A stretch of DNA of 64,000 nt from Anabaenopsis elenkinii CCIBt3563 (GCF_015245355.1 NZ_CP063311.1:2100339-2164338), one strand, 5' to 3'. Numbered from the stretch's first letter, positions 36,751-46,830 are shown. The notes: a model not told the origin generated them from the sequence alone. Made by a program: numbers and translations.

Positions 36751-37791
36751 TTATAAAGCTACTAATTGGGATGCTATTTCCGCAGGTTTCAAATCACGAC
36801 CAATGAAAACTAAACTGGTTTGTTTAGGCTCTTGGACTTTCCAGGGGCGATCGTAGAATTTGTCAAACCGCGTTCCTACACCTTGCATTACTAAGCGCAT
36901 AGATTTATTTGGTACGGCGACAAAGCCTTTAATCCGATAGATTTCCTGTTGATGTGCTAGTTGTTGCAGTTGCTGTTGTAGCTTTTCCGGGTCAAAACTG
37001 CGGTCTAATACTACGTGAGTTGAGGTAATTTCTTCGTCGTGTTCGTGGTCTTCCTCCATGTCGTGATGACTGGGACGACTATCTAAATTATCTTCCACTG
37101 CGGCTTGAAATCCCAGTAAGATGGAAGCATCCACTTGACCGCGATCGCTTTCCACAATCTTCACCACTCTGGGTAACTCTTGCTTAATTAGTTCCTCAAC
37201 TTCCAGCTTTGTCTCCAGATCCACTAAATCAGTTTTATTCAACACCACCAAATCTGCACAGGCCAATTGATCCTCAAATAGTTCTTGTAAGGGTGTTTCA
37301 TGTTCTAGGCTATCATCTGCTTGGCGTTGAGCAGCTATAGCCTCCGGGTCGCTAGCAAATGTACCTGATGCTACCGCCGCACAGTCTACCACGGTAATTA
37401 CTGCATCCACTGTAGCAGCGGCGCGAATTTCTTGCCAGCGAAAGGCTTTAACTAAAGGTTTTGGTAAAGCTAAACCAGAAGTTTCAATCAAAATACAGTC
37501 TATGCTATCTCGTCGCTTAATTAACTGCTGCATCGTGGGATAAAACTCTTCTTGCACAGTACAGCATAAGCAGCCGTTAGTTAACTCAAAGATATTACTC
37601 CCCTCTTCCCCATCTTCAGGGCAAATCTCACAGGATTTTAACAACTCACCATCAATACCCAGTTCCCCAAACTCATTGACTAACACCGCAATACGGCGAC
37701 CTTGGTTGTTTTGTAGTAGGTGGCGAATTAGGCTAGTCTTACCACTGCCTAAAAAACCTGTAATCACTGTTACTGGTATTTTACCGGACAT
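36751..37791 (-). CDS. CobW/COG0523 family metal-chaperone GTPase
   Basis: 346 residues with Walker A GFLGSGKT at 12-19, the metal-binding GCLCC motif near 74-78, the switch sequence ETSGLALP and NKTDLVD. A His/Asp/Glu-rich loop (SHHDMEEDHEHDEE) near 245 fits metal storage or sensing, and the CobW C-terminal domain ends the protein. Family members insert Zn, Co or Ni into target enzymes. The metal here is not determined. It starts the cobW-ABA4 pair. Confidence 0.88.
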   Translation of the reverse strand: MSGKIPVTVITGFLGSGKTSLIRHLLQNNQGRRIAVLVNEFGELGIDGELLKSCEICPEDGEEGSNIFELTNGCLCCTVQEEFYPTMQQLIKRRDSIDCILIETSGLALPKPLVKAFRWQEIRAAATVDAVITVVDCAAVASGTFASDPEAIAAQRQADDSLEHETPLQELFEDQLACADLVVLNKTDLVDLETKLEVEELIKQELPRVVKIVESDRGQVDASILLGFQAAVEDNLDSRPSHHDMEEDHEHDEEITSTHVVLDRSFDPEKLQQQLQQLAHQQEIYRIKGFVAVPNKSMRLVMQGVGTRFDKFYDRPWKVQEPKQTSLVFIGRDLKPAEIASQLVAL

Positions 37792-37896
37792 TATATACTA
37801 CCTTTACTCCCTGCGCGACAAAAATTATATACTCATGATAAGCTGGAACTTAGACTAAATTTTTACATAGTTGACATAATACTTTTCGAGTATTTC

Positions 37897-40410
37897 ATGT
37901 GTAATTATACTATCAAAATCACCAGGGCTGTTTTTCGGCATATCCTCAAGTTACATAATTATTTTGAGGATATAGTACAAGTCTTGACAGACCTGAGTCA
38001 GGGAAACCTGGGAGATAAAAAAAAATTACGGGGATACGAAGATTTATGGCGCACTAAAAGAGGTGATATTAGAGTTGTTTGGACTCAAAATAATTATGAA
38101 ATTTTAGTAATTGCGGCTGGGTTAAGACGTGATGTTTATAAAAAAATCCCCATTGATGTAAATCCAGAAGGTGCAACCACACTGGCGGAGTTACTGGGAA
38201 TTGAACCAACACGTGTAGAGCATCTCCCCACTTACCAATTTGATCATAAACGAGTTACTTCCTGGTATGAGTTTGTTTATGGTGGTTACTTGTATTCACC
38301 TCTTCTTACTCCTGAGCAACAAGCAATTTCTCAGCAATTAATAACCGCTCAACCACCAAATCATACCCCAATTAATAGCTTTTTATTACAGAGCGCACCA
38401 GGTACAGGTAAAACAGTATGTGCTGCTTTAATAGCTTGTCGATTATTAAAAACAGTAGGTTGGAATGTTGCCTTAATTGTTCCCGAAGCTTTACGCTCTG
38501 ATCTTGAAAACTTTACTGAGATAAAATCAATTTTACAGGAGCAAGAGTTAAATTCACAAGACCAAGAGTCAAATTCACAAGACCAAGAGTTAAATTCACA
38601 AGACCAAGAGTTAAATTTAGATTCGTTGCAGCAAGGGAAAGGACGAGACATATATGCTCAGATTGCTACGGATGAAAAGGAGTTAACTGCTTTACAAGAA
38701 CTCCTAAATGGTCACTCTGACGAAATCGAACATGAGTCAAATTCACAAGACCAAAGGCCAAATTTTTTCCTAGGTACTTTTAAAGAGTGGTTACAGCACG
38801 CGGAACCAAACATATATGCTCAGATTGCTACGGATGAAGAAGAGTTAACTGCTTTTCACTCTGACAACATCAAATATCGCGATTTGGTGTTATTTAGGGC
38901 GTTTGTGCTCAACGGAGATAATTTAGGTAACCTAAACAATAATAGAACTTACATAGAAAATCAAGATGCGATCGCCAGGGTAGAAGGAGTTAATATAAAC
39001 GACTGGAAACAAAGACTAGGAGATAAAAAAAATTGGCTAGAGGGGTTACAACAAATTACAGAAACTATTCCTCCACCAGAAGGGATTAGAACGCTGTTGA
39101 TATTTGATGAAGCTCAAGATTATTTGATGGCTGAAATTGAAGCTATCAAACAAATGTTGTTAAGATGGCATCAACATAAGCATTCTCATGTCCTCTGGCT
39201 GTTAGGAGATATGAATCAAAGGATTAAACCCACTGGGTTTGATTGGGGACAATTAGAACTGAATACAACACATTCTCTGACATATAATTATCGCAATACC
39301 CAGCGTATTTTAGAATTTGCGAATATTTTTCACTCTTTTGCACAAGCAGCTAACTTACAAAATCAAGGAAGATGGTTACCTGATCCCAGTGATCCTAAAA
39401 ACTGTTTTGAAGAGGGTGAACCCGTAAGGATTTTAGAGTGCAACTCACCAGAAGAATTATCACAAGTTCTCTCTCGACTCAATGACAGGGTATTAAATCG
39501 AGATGATCGCTATCTTCTGCAAAGAATTTCTAGCCGTGTCAAGTTAATCCATCAAGATATTGCTCCAAAATATCAGAATTTACCGGGAATAGATTACCTG
39601 AAGGTTACGGAAGCTAAAGGGAGGGAGTTTGACGCTTGTGTGGCTTTTTCCGTATTCCAGGGAGAAGGAACACTATCAATGGAGGAAGCAAGTAATTTAT
39701 ATACAATTTTTACTAGACCTCGTTATAGATTACTAATCATTACCACTACTGATCAAATTGAGCGGATTGGTAGAACCCATTTTAATCAATGTCAGGTTTT
39801 CAATTTTTCTGATGCTGATCAACCATTAGCATGGATTACAGAGTTTGGTAATGGAGAACAGATATCCCAAGATTTTGAGGCAATACGTAACCTCATTGAT
39901 AAAGGTTTACGCAGTCAGCCTTTGAGAATTTACTGGGATACCTATGCAGCTTTGAGAGCGGCCAGAGTTGACAATCAAACAGTATTAGAAATTGAGCAGA
40001 AAGCTATAGAAACTTTAAGAGCATCTCAAAAGGATGCAATTATTCTGCAAGAATTAACAGAATTAAAACTACTAGAAACTAATAGTTTTTGGAGTCCCAT
40101 TGATATCGTTCCCCTCAAATGCCTATTATTCAGGGCTTTAGGTAGATACTGGGATGCAGTAGAAGAAATATCCCAATTACAAGACAGAGAACTGGAAGAA
40201 TATCGCGCTTTAGTCATAGCGAATATTGCCAATGAACTTGAGCAACAAGGACTGATATATGAAGCAGCTAGAGTGAGAATGAGGATTGGTGAAGATATTC
40301 CTCAAGATTATCCATTCCGAGAGATAATTGCCCATCAACATGGTTCCATTGTATCTGTCCTGTGTCAGGCCGCTATTAACCAAATTTATCAAGGAGAAAC
40401 CAATGACTAA
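37897..40410 (+). CDS. RelE-like toxin domain fused to an SF1 (UvrD/DUF2075-type) helicase
   Basis: The first 85 residues resemble the RelE/ParE fold (KLRGYEDLWRTKRGDIRVVW, then AAGLRRDVYKKI). A superfamily 1 ATPase follows: Walker A SAPGTGKT near 166, Walker B LLIFDEAQD near 404, GDMNQRI near 436, YNYRNTQRI near 455, TEAKGREFDA near 571 and FTRPRYRLLI near 606. Between Walker A and B lies a region of about 100 residues made of ELNSQDQ heptads and a duplicated IYAQIATDE unit. The last 200 residues are helical. The next gene starts 8 bp inside this one, so they are translationally coupled. Neither partner looks like a standard antitoxin. A nucleic-acid surveillance or anti-phage role is my inference. 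Confidence 0.8.
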   Translation: MCNYTIKITRAVFRHILKLHNYFEDIVQVLTDLSQGNLGDKKKLRGYEDLWRTKRGDIRVVWTQNNYEILVIAAGLRRDVYKKIPIDVNPEGATTLAELLGIEPTRVEHLPTYQFDHKRVTSWYEFVYGGYLYSPLLTPEQQAISQQLITAQPPNHTPINSFLLQSAPGTGKTVCAALIACRLLKTVGWNVALIVPEALRSDLENFTEIKSILQEQELNSQDQESNSQDQELNSQDQELNLDSLQQGKGRDIYAQIATDEKELTALQELLNGHSDEIEHESNSQDQRPNFFLGTFKEWLQHAEPNIYAQIATDEEELTAFHSDNIKYRDLVLFRAFVLNGDNLGNLNNNRTYIENQDAIARVEGVNINDWKQRLGDKKNWLEGLQQITETIPPPEGIRTLLIFDEAQDYLMAEIEAIKQMLLRWHQHKHSHVLWLLGDMNQRIKPTGFDWGQLELNTTHSLTYNYRNTQRILEFANIFHSFAQAANLQNQGRWLPDPSDPKNCFEEGEPVRILECNSPEELSQVLSRLNDRVLNRDDRYLLQRISSRVKLIHQDIAPKYQNLPGIDYLKVTEAKGREFDACVAFSVFQGEGTLSMEEASNLYTIFTRPRYRLLIITTTDQIERIGRTHFNQCQVFNFSDADQPLAWITEFGNGEQISQDFEAIRNLIDKGLRSQPLRIYWDTYAALRAARVDNQTVLEIEQKAIETLRASQKDAIILQELTELKLLETNSFWSPIDIVPLKCLLFRALGRYWDAVEEISQLQDRELEEYRALVIANIANELEQQGLIYEAARVRMRIGEDIPQDYPFREIIAHQHGSIVSVLCQAAINQIYQGETND
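38545..38620 (+). repeat. 21-bp coding repeats (ELNSQDQ) in the helicase gene
   Basis: Three tandem 21-bp units and a partial fourth encode ELNSQDQ. One more full unit lies at 38734-38754. A further pair of direct repeats of about 40 bp (CATATATGCTCAGATTGCTA onward) starts near 38649 and 38811. Confidence 0.9.
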
Positions 40411-41920
40411 TGATCAAAACCCGATAGATTTACAAGTTGCTAAAGACCTTAAAAAACTCACCGAGGTAATTAATAATTCTGTAGAGAGAGCCAACGCAAC
40501 TCTTGAACAAGCCCAACAACTTCAAAAACTCACCGAGGTAATTAATAATTCTGTAGAGAGAGCAAACAGAACTCTTGAACAAGCCCAAGAAGTTGATCAA
40601 CAAGTTCGCAATAGCTGTGACCAACTTATAGAATCTGAAAGGAAAGCCAGAGAAATTGGAGATCAACTATCCCAGAAATTACAAGCTGGACAAATTATTG
40701 AAACAAATATTCAACAACTTGAAGCTAAACTATCCCAGAACTTAGAAGCTGCAGAAAGTTTTAGCAATCTTCTCGATGAATTAACGCAAGCAAAAAGAGA
40801 ACTGGAGGAAATTGGTGTTACCAGTCTTGTGGAACAAGCAAGATTAATTTTGGAGGATGTAAATAATGTCAGAGCAGAATCCCACAAGATTTTACTAACA
40901 ACACAAAATTACTTAGAGCAATCTCAACAAATTAAGGAAGACAATCTGGCAATATCTACTGCTAATGCTACAAGGATTAATGAGTCCATCTCACAAATTG
41001 ACACATATAATCAAAATATTGAGGCTCAAGTATCCCAGAACTTAGAAAATTTACAAAGTTTTAGCAATATTCTCAGGGAATTAACGCAAGCAAGAAGAGA
41101 ACTGGAGGAAATTGGTGTTAGCAGTCTTGTGGAACAAGCAATATTAATTTTGGAGGATGTAAATAATGTCAGAGCAGAATCCCAGAGGATGCTACTAACA
41201 ACACAAAATTATTTAGAGCAATCTCAACAAATTAAGGAAGACAATCTGGCAATATCTACTGCTAATGCTACAAGTATTAATGAGTCCATCTCACAAATTG
41301 ATAGATATTATCAAAATATTGAAGTTCAACTATCCCAGAAATTACATGAGTTACAAACTCTTGACACCAATATTAGACAACTTGGAGATCAAGTATCCCA
41401 GAACTTAGAATATTTACAAGGTTTTACCAATATTCTACATGAATTAAGGGAAGCAAAAAGAGAACTGGAGGAAATTGCTGTTACCAGTCTTGTGGAACAA
41501 GCAAGATTAATTTTGGAGGATGCAAATAATGTCAGAGCAGAATCTAAAAAAATTATGCAAGAAAATCAGGCAATATATGCTGCTATTGACAGATATAATG
41601 AAAATATTGACAATGCCAGAAGTATTGTAACACAACTTGACTCTATTAAGAGTGAAATAGATGGTATAGGAGGTTTAGAAGAAGTTAGAAACCTACTGCA
41701 ACAGGTAGATAATGCCCGCGTAGATTTAAGGAATTCAAACCATCAATTGTCATTGTTACAAGGGGAAATAAGCCAGATCCAATATTTGGAGAACTATTTA
41801 CAAGATTTTGGCAGGGTTCGTAATCATAAACAACTTAGGCAGTTTTTAAGACAGGAGTTAGGATTTATAGGACTGATAGTTTACGTACTTCACTTACTAA
41901 CTCGTAACAGAAAAAGATAG
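40403..41920 (+). CDS. Repeat-rich coiled-coil protein with C-terminal membrane segment
   Basis: 505 residues from the ATG at 40403, preceded by AAGGAG and overlapping the helicase stop. Almost all of it is predicted coiled coil. It opens with two tandem 24-residue repeats (KKLTEVINNSVERANATLEQ type, 72 bp). Three large units of about 100 residues follow, each carrying TSLVEQARLILEDVNNVRAE; the first two are nearly identical at DNA level. The end, LGFIGLIVYVLHLLTRNRKR, looks like a membrane anchor with a basic tail. No enzyme motif is seen. As partner of the RelE-helicase it could be a scaffold, a membrane tether or an inhibitor. I do not recognise the family. Confidence 0.8.
   Translation: MTNDQNPIDLQVAKDLKKLTEVINNSVERANATLEQAQQLQKLTEVINNSVERANRTLEQAQEVDQQVRNSCDQLIESERKAREIGDQLSQKLQAGQIIETNIQQLEAKLSQNLEAAESFSNLLDELTQAKRELEEIGVTSLVEQARLILEDVNNVRAESHKILLTTQNYLEQSQQIKEDNLAISTANATRINESISQIDTYNQNIEAQVSQNLENLQSFSNILRELTQARRELEEIGVSSLVEQAILILEDVNNVRAESQRMLLTTQNYLEQSQQIKEDNLAISTANATSINESISQIDRYYQNIEVQLSQKLHELQTLDTNIRQLGDQVSQNLEYLQGFTNILHELREAKRELEEIAVTSLVEQARLILEDANNVRAESKKIMQENQAIYAAIDRYNENIDNARSIVTQLDSIKSEIDGIGGLEEVRNLLQQVDNARVDLRNSNHQLSLLQGEISQIQYLENYLQDFGRVRNHKQLRQFLRQELGFIGLIVYVLHLLTRNRKR
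40452..41560 (+). repeat. Internal direct repeats in the coiled-coil gene
   Basis: A 72-bp unit occurs twice from 40452. Larger units begin at the phrase TATCCCAGAACTTAGAA near 40729, 41032 and 41395, the first two about 300 bp long, the third diverged and shortened. The high DNA identity points to recent duplication and likely length variation between strains. Confidence 0.85.
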
Positions 41921-42027
41921 ATGGTAAAGATCAGGTTTTGGGGGTAATTTCCCTCTGGTTGTTTTCATATACAAAAAACAATCACAGGGCCACTACCCCC
42001 ATATATAGTCACTCAAACTCCCAAAAA

Positions 42028-42744
42028 TTACGACTCAGTAGCTAGTTCAGTGTTACCACGTTGACGACGACGGGTGAGACTATTAAACAACATCACACCG
42101 ATGGACTTGATCAAATTACCTTCCAATTCCTGGAACATCTTCATATTCATTCCAAAGGCGGCGTTAGCTTCATCGACAATGCGATCGCCTGTAGTATCAT
42201 CAATAGGTAATTCATCGAGAGTTTGACGGTATTGGGTTTTGAATCCCTTCTCGTCGGTAATCTCTGCAAACTCATAGAAAGCAGTACCTTGACCTTCCGA
42301 CAAGTTCATGGCTGTGACTGCAATGTTTTTGAGGATTTGACCCCCTGATAGGTCACCTAAATAGCGGGTATAGGAATGAGCGATTAATAATTCTGGTTCT
42401 GTTTGGGAAATTTCGCGGATGCGTTGCACATAAGCCTCACCTGCTGGCGATAGTTGAATTTCCCCACGCCAGTTAGGACCAAAATAGTAACTTAGGTCTT
42501 GCTCTAAAGTTTGCTTACGGTTGAGCTGGGGAAAGTTAATTTTGCCGACAATGGGATGTTGACGGTGTTTTTCCATCTCTTCTTCCATAGCCGAGTAGAT
42601 GAAGTAAAAGTTAGCAACTAGTTTTCGGTAGGAGTTTTTCTCTACAACTCCCTTTAAAAAGCACTTGACAAAACCCACATTTTCTGCCATTGTGTGGGCT
42701 TTTTTAGTACCTATACGTAATTTGCTTGCTAAATTGCTGCTCAT
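42028..42744 (-). CDS. ho1: Heme oxygenase 1
   Basis: 238 residues with the proximal heme ligand H17 (TKKAHTMAEN) and the distal helix YLGDLSGGQIL. HO1 opens heme to biliverdin IX-alpha with ferredoxin and O2, the first step to phycobilins. The length and the C-terminal basic segment (RRRQRGN) match cyanobacterial HO1. It has its own upstream region of 480 bp and no co-directional neighbour. Confidence 0.96.
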   Translation of the reverse strand: MSSNLASKLRIGTKKAHTMAENVGFVKCFLKGVVEKNSYRKLVANFYFIYSAMEEEMEKHRQHPIVGKINFPQLNRKQTLEQDLSYYFGPNWRGEIQLSPAGEAYVQRIREISQTEPELLIAHSYTRYLGDLSGGQILKNIAVTAMNLSEGQGTAFYEFAEITDEKGFKTQYRQTLDELPIDDTTGDRIVDEANAAFGMNMKMFQELEGNLIKSIGVMLFNSLTRRRQRGNTELATES

Positions 42745-43226
42745 ACTAAATCTCTCAAGTTAAAAGGTTAATTGCCGAATTTAGGATTTATGAATGACTA
42801 AAAAAAGTCATTAACAGGTTAGATTAAAACTATTTGATGAGAATTTATATTAATTTTTTTTAAGCATGGCGAATTTGTAGGTTGCTCCAAGGGTCTATAG
42901 ACTACTACCACCAGGGTCAAGTCAAAAGTAAAACATCTGATTTTTACGCTCTTGGTATCAATCCTATTTGTTCAACCTGTGAGCAAATTGGTAAATAGTA
43001 GCTCACAACTGTAGAAAGGAATAATTGAATTGAAAACCATTAAATAAGATAAAACTCGGTAAATATTAAATATTGACAATTGAGAAAGGATAATACAGTA
43101 TTGTCACATAATAATATGTGATTCAAATGATTTTCGCCCAAAAAAGCGCATATATTACTCACACAGAGAAACTTAACTCAAGTAGAACTGCTGAGTCAAC
43201 CTGTAATTACGTGGGATATTGAACTT
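42745..43226. other. Divergent intergenic region ho1/glmM
   Basis: The region is AT-rich with no gene. It has a 7-bp stem TCACATA/TATGTGA at 43104-43121 with an ATAA loop, close to the spacing expected of a regulator site for glmM. No regulator is assigned. Confidence 0.5.
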
Positions 43227-44675
43227 ATGGTGACATCTATCAACACAAACCAAAGCAACATTCAAGGTAGTTATCCATCGGAATCCCAGAATTGGAGGTT
43301 AAACCTAAGTTCAGTAGCCAATACCCCCTTATTTGGTACAGACGGTATTCGTGGGCAAGTAGGAGAATTACTAAATGCTCCCCTAGCTTTGGAAGTCGGT
43401 TTCTGGACTGGTGTGATTTTGCAAAAACATGGTCGTCAGACAGGGCCAGTTATCCTGGGGCAAGATTCCAGAAACTCTAGTGATATGCTGGCAATGGCAT
43501 TGAGTGCGGGGTTAACAGCCTCCGGGGTGGAGGTTTGGTATTTGGGGTTGTGTCCCACTCCTACCGTGGCTTACCTCACCAGTATGAGTGAGGCCATAGG
43601 TGGAGTGATGATTTCTGCTAGTCATAACCCACCAGAAGACAACGGGATTAAGATTTTTAATGGTAATGGTACTAAATTATCTCCAGCTTTGCAGGCAGAA
43701 ATCGAGGCGGGAGTAAGGGGTGATGGAGTTGCAGGTAAAGTTAGTAATTGTGGACGGCATTATTCTCGCCGGGAACTAGTAGACCAGTATGGGGACATCT
43801 TAAAGCAATCCTTGCCGGAAAAGGTAAATCTGCAAGGACTGAAAATTGTTTTAGACCTAGCTTGGGGTGCTGCGGTGGGGTTAGCACCAAAAGTATTTAC
43901 CGCCATGGGGGCGGAGGTGATCAGCCTACATAATGAAGCTGATGGCGATCGCATTAATGTTAAATGTGGATCGACTCACCTAGGAATTCTGCAAGGCGCA
44001 GTCAAAGAACATAACGCAGACTTGGGCTTTGCCTTTGATGGCGATGCTGATCGCATTTTAGCTGTAGATCATACTGGCAGACCAGTAGATGGTGATTACA
44101 TCCTTTACCTATGGGGTAGACACCTACAACAACAGCAACAACTACCAGATAACCTGATTGTTTCCACAGTCATGGCTAACTTAGGCTTTGAAAGAGCTTG
44201 GCAAAAACAGGGTGGGAAGTTAATTCGCACCGCAGTGGGTGATCAATATGTGCAAGCAGAAATGATGCGCACTGGGGGGATGTTAGGTGGTGAACAATCT
44301 GGTCATATTCTCTGCCGCCATTATGCCATTACCGGTGATGGGTTGTTAACAGCCTTACATCTAGCCGGGTTGGTGACTGATACGGGTGTTCCCCTCAGTC
44401 AAATGGTAGATGAAAGTTTTCAAACTTACCCCCAATTATTGCGGAATGTGCGCGTTACAGATCGTGAGCGGCGCTTAAATTGGCAAGATTGCCAACCCTT
44501 GCAACAAGCGATCGCCCAAGCTGAAGCTGCAATGGGTGATGGGGGGAGAATATTAGTCCGGGCTTCGGGTACAGAACCGGTAATCAGAGTCATGGTAGAA
44601 GCTGTTAATGCTGAACTGGCTAACCACTGGACAGATGAATTAGTATCTCAAGTCCAGCAACACCTAGCAGTTTAA
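43227..44675 (+). CDS. glmM: Phosphoglucosamine mutase
   Basis: 482 residues with the phosphoserine loop [12 protein letters not shown] near 130, the Mg site DGDADR near 270, the sugar loop GGEQSGH near 353 and the phosphate site [12 protein letters not shown] near 450. GlmM interconverts glucosamine 6-phosphate and 1-phosphate for UDP-GlcNAc and peptidoglycan. Other members of the hexomutase family are possible, but the FGTDGIRG start is typical of GlmM. An N-terminal lead of about 35 residues is usual in cyanobacteria. Confidence 0.92.
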   Translation: MVTSINTNQSNIQGSYPSESQNWRLNLSSVANTPLFGTDGIRGQVGELLNAPLALEVGFWTGVILQKHGRQTGPVILGQDSRNSSDMLAMALSAGLTASGVEVWYLGLCPTPTVAYLTSMSEAIGGVMISASHNPPEDNGIKIFNGNGTKLSPALQAEIEAGVRGDGVAGKVSNCGRHYSRRELVDQYGDILKQSLPEKVNLQGLKIVLDLAWGAAVGLAPKVFTAMGAEVISLHNEADGDRINVKCGSTHLGILQGAVKEHNADLGFAFDGDADRILAVDHTGRPVDGDYILYLWGRHLQQQQQLPDNLIVSTVMANLGFERAWQKQGGKLIRTAVGDQYVQAEMMRTGGMLGGEQSGHILCRHYAITGDGLLTALHLAGLVTDTGVPLSQMVDESFQTYPQLLRNVRVTDRERRLNWQDCQPLQQAIAQAEAAMGDGGRILVRASGTEPVIRVMVEAVNAELANHWTDELVSQVQQHLAV

Positions 44676-44697
44676 AACTGTTAAATTTTCATAAGTT

Positions 44698-44737
44698 GAT
44701 TTTCCAGTCTTGACGGGAAAATGAAATTTTGTTAAAA
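44698..44737 (+). terminator. Weak terminator after glmM
   Basis: A stem ATTTTCC/GGGAAAAT with a 9-nt loop is followed by GAAATTTT. It lies between glmM and the peroxiredoxin gene. Confidence 0.45.
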
Positions 44738-44825
44738 AGTGCTAAAAGCCTCTAGGAAAACCGTGTATTGTGTCATGATGGCAAAGTAGAATACATATGC
44801 CTTTCTAAATTACAGGGAATCTTGC

Positions 44826-45464
44826 ATGACTCTCCGTCTTGGTGATACAGTACCTAACTTTACACAAGCATCCACACACGGCGATATCAACTTTTATGAA
44901 TGGGCGGGTGACAGCTGGGTAGTGCTGTTTTCTCACCCGGCTGATTTCACCCCCGTTTGTACCACTGAACTAGGCACAGTGGCGAAACTCAAGCCAGAAT
45001 TTGACAAACGTAACGTCAAAGCGATCGCCCTGAGCGTTGATGATGTTGACTCCCATAATGGCTGGGTAGGAGATATCGAAGAAACTCAAGGAACCGCCCT
45101 CAATTACCCAATTCTCGCCGATGCAGACAAAAAGGTTTCTGACCTTTATGATATGATTCACCCCAACGCAGCTGCTAACATCACCGTGCGTTCTGTCTTC
45201 ATCATCGACCCTAATAAGAAACTGCGCCTGAGCTTTACCTATCCCCCCAGCACTGGCCGCAACTTTGATGAACTTTTACGGGTAATTGACTCTCTACAAC
45301 TGACTGATAATTACAGCGTAGCTACACCTGCTGACTGGAAAGATGGGGATGATTGTGTCATAGTCCCCTCACTCAAAGATCCAGAAGTTCTCAAAGAGAA
45401 ATTCCCCAAAGGCTACCAAGAAATTAAGCCTTATCTGAGAATGACCCCTCAGCCTAACAAGTAA
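44826..45464 (+). CDS. 1-Cys peroxiredoxin (Prx6 type)
   Basis: 212 residues with the peroxidatic Cys45 in PADFTPVCTTELG and the extended C-terminal arm (ATPADWKDGDDCVIVPS) of Prx6-type enzymes. It reduces H2O2 and lipid peroxides in the cytosol. The resolving Cys of 2-Cys enzymes is not in the expected place; the Cys in DDCVIV is a conserved feature of this subgroup. It has its own terminator and is probably monocistronic. Confidence 0.93.
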   Translation: MTLRLGDTVPNFTQASTHGDINFYEWAGDSWVVLFSHPADFTPVCTTELGTVAKLKPEFDKRNVKAIALSVDDVDSHNGWVGDIEETQGTALNYPILADADKKVSDLYDMIHPNAAANITVRSVFIIDPNKKLRLSFTYPPSTGRNFDELLRVIDSLQLTDNYSVATPADWKDGDDCVIVPSLKDPEVLKEKFPKGYQEIKPYLRMTPQPNK

Positions 45465-45500
45465 AACTGCTCCTTAGTCAACTTACAATATTAAACCCAG

Positions 45501-45531
45501 CGCCAAGACCAGAAGATACCTTGGCGTTTTT
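45501..45531 (+). terminator. Terminator of the peroxiredoxin gene
   Basis: Stem CGCCAAG/CTTGGCG, 12-nt loop, then TTTTTG. It lies 37 bp after the stop. Confidence 0.85.
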
Positions 45532-45731
45532 GCCTATTAGTCTAGAATAATGAACCGTCTTCTTGTCGCAGTTGCTAAGGGTGCAAATCGTTTAATAACA
45601 CCACAAAAGCGATCGCTCAATAGCTGGTCCTCAGACCGACCCAAAGCAAGAGATATTCATGGCAGAATCTGTACATCTGAACACTGCCATCAGGCAAAAT
45701 TTTTATAGACAAGAACTCAGGTAAAATCAAA

Positions 45732-46709
45732 ATGGATATCAAAAATGGATTTGTTGGCACCGTTGGTAACACACCACTAATTCGCCTAAACAGCTTTAGT
45801 GAAGAAACGGGTTGCGAAATCCTTGGTAAGGCAGAATTTCTTAATCCTGGGGGTTCCGTCAAAGACCGCGCCGCACTTTATATTATTGAAGATGCGGAAA
45901 AAAAAGGCCTACTCAAACCCGGTGGTACTGTGGTTGAAGGAACCGCAGGTAATACCGGTATTGGACTAGCGCATATTTGTAACGCCAAAGGCTATAAATG
46001 CCTAATTATTATTCCCAACACCCAATCCCAAGAGAAAATAGATGCACTCACGACCCTGGGTGCACAAGTGCGCACCGTTCCCGCAGTTCCCTACAAAGAC
46101 CCCAATAACTACGTTAAACTATCTGGGAGAATCGCCGCCGAGTTAGATAATGCTATTTGGGCTAATCAGTTTGATAACTTAGCCAACCGCCACGCCCACT
46201 ACGAAACCACAGGCCCAGAAATTTGGGCACAGACAAAGGGTAAAATTGACGCTTGGACAGCTGCAACTGGTACTGGTGGTACTTTTGCGGGGGTATCAAT
46301 GTACCTAAAAGCACAAAATCCATCTGTTAAATGTGTAGTTGCCGACCCCCTTGGGAGCGGACTGTATAGCTACATCAAAACCGGTGAGATCAAGATTGAA
46401 GGTAGTTCTATTACAGAAGGCATCGGTAATAGCCGCATAACCGCCAATATGGAAGGCGCACCCATTGACGACGCCATCCAGATAGATGACACAGAGGCTT
46501 TACGGGTGGTATACCAACTACTGCGGAAAGATGGGTTATTAATGGGCGGTTCCACGGGGATTAATGTTGGCGCGGCTGTAGCTTTAGCAAAGCAGATGGG
46601 ACCAGGACATACTATTGCTACCATATTATGTGATAGTGGTTCCCGGTATCAGTCACGCATATTCAATCCCAAATGGCTAGCCTCAAAAGGATTAGTCATT
46701 AATGATTAG
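45732..46709 (+). CDS. cysK: Cysteine synthase (O-acetylserine sulfhydrylase family)
   Basis: 325 residues, PLP fold type II. The PLP lysine is K44 in NPGGSVKDRAA, and the phosphate loop is TGTGGTFAG. The substrate loop reads EGTAGNTGIGLA where classical CysK has PTSGNTG, so this is a distinct subgroup that may prefer another substrate. It converts O-acetylserine and sulfide to cysteine, or a related beta-replacement. Note the cysteine-related ATC-hydrolase-like gene elsewhere in the window, although the two are not linked. Confidence 0.88.
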   Translation: MDIKNGFVGTVGNTPLIRLNSFSEETGCEILGKAEFLNPGGSVKDRAALYIIEDAEKKGLLKPGGTVVEGTAGNTGIGLAHICNAKGYKCLIIIPNTQSQEKIDALTTLGAQVRTVPAVPYKDPNNYVKLSGRIAAELDNAIWANQFDNLANRHAHYETTGPEIWAQTKGKIDAWTAATGTGGTFAGVSMYLKAQNPSVKCVVADPLGSGLYSYIKTGEIKIEGSSITEGIGNSRITANMEGAPIDDAIQIDDTEALRVVYQLLRKDGLLMGGSTGINVGAAVALAKQMGPGHTIATILCDSGSRYQSRIFNPKWLASKGLVIND

Positions 46710-46752
46710 TAGTTCCTTATGGGGCTAGGAATATCTCACTTGATTAAACCTT

Positions 46753-46792
46753 AGCCCCACCCTCTCCTAGGTAAGGAGAGGGAGCTTATCAG
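46753..46792. repeat. C-rich hairpin after cysK
   Basis: The arms CCCTCTCC and GGAGAGGG with loop TAGGTA follow CTTAGCCCCA. It may end the cysK transcript. The sequence class is the same as the dispersed repeats near 8.2 kb and 30.9 kb. Confidence 0.6.
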
Positions 46793-46830
46793 TCAATATT
46801 TTTGCTGTATATCTACCACTTGATAGAGCA

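Noticed and set aside
40403..41920. Calling the coiled-coil protein an SMC or chemoreceptor
   Set aside because: No ATPase head, no hinge and no signalling hairpin motif are present; only coiled coil and a C-terminal hydrophobic segment are seen.
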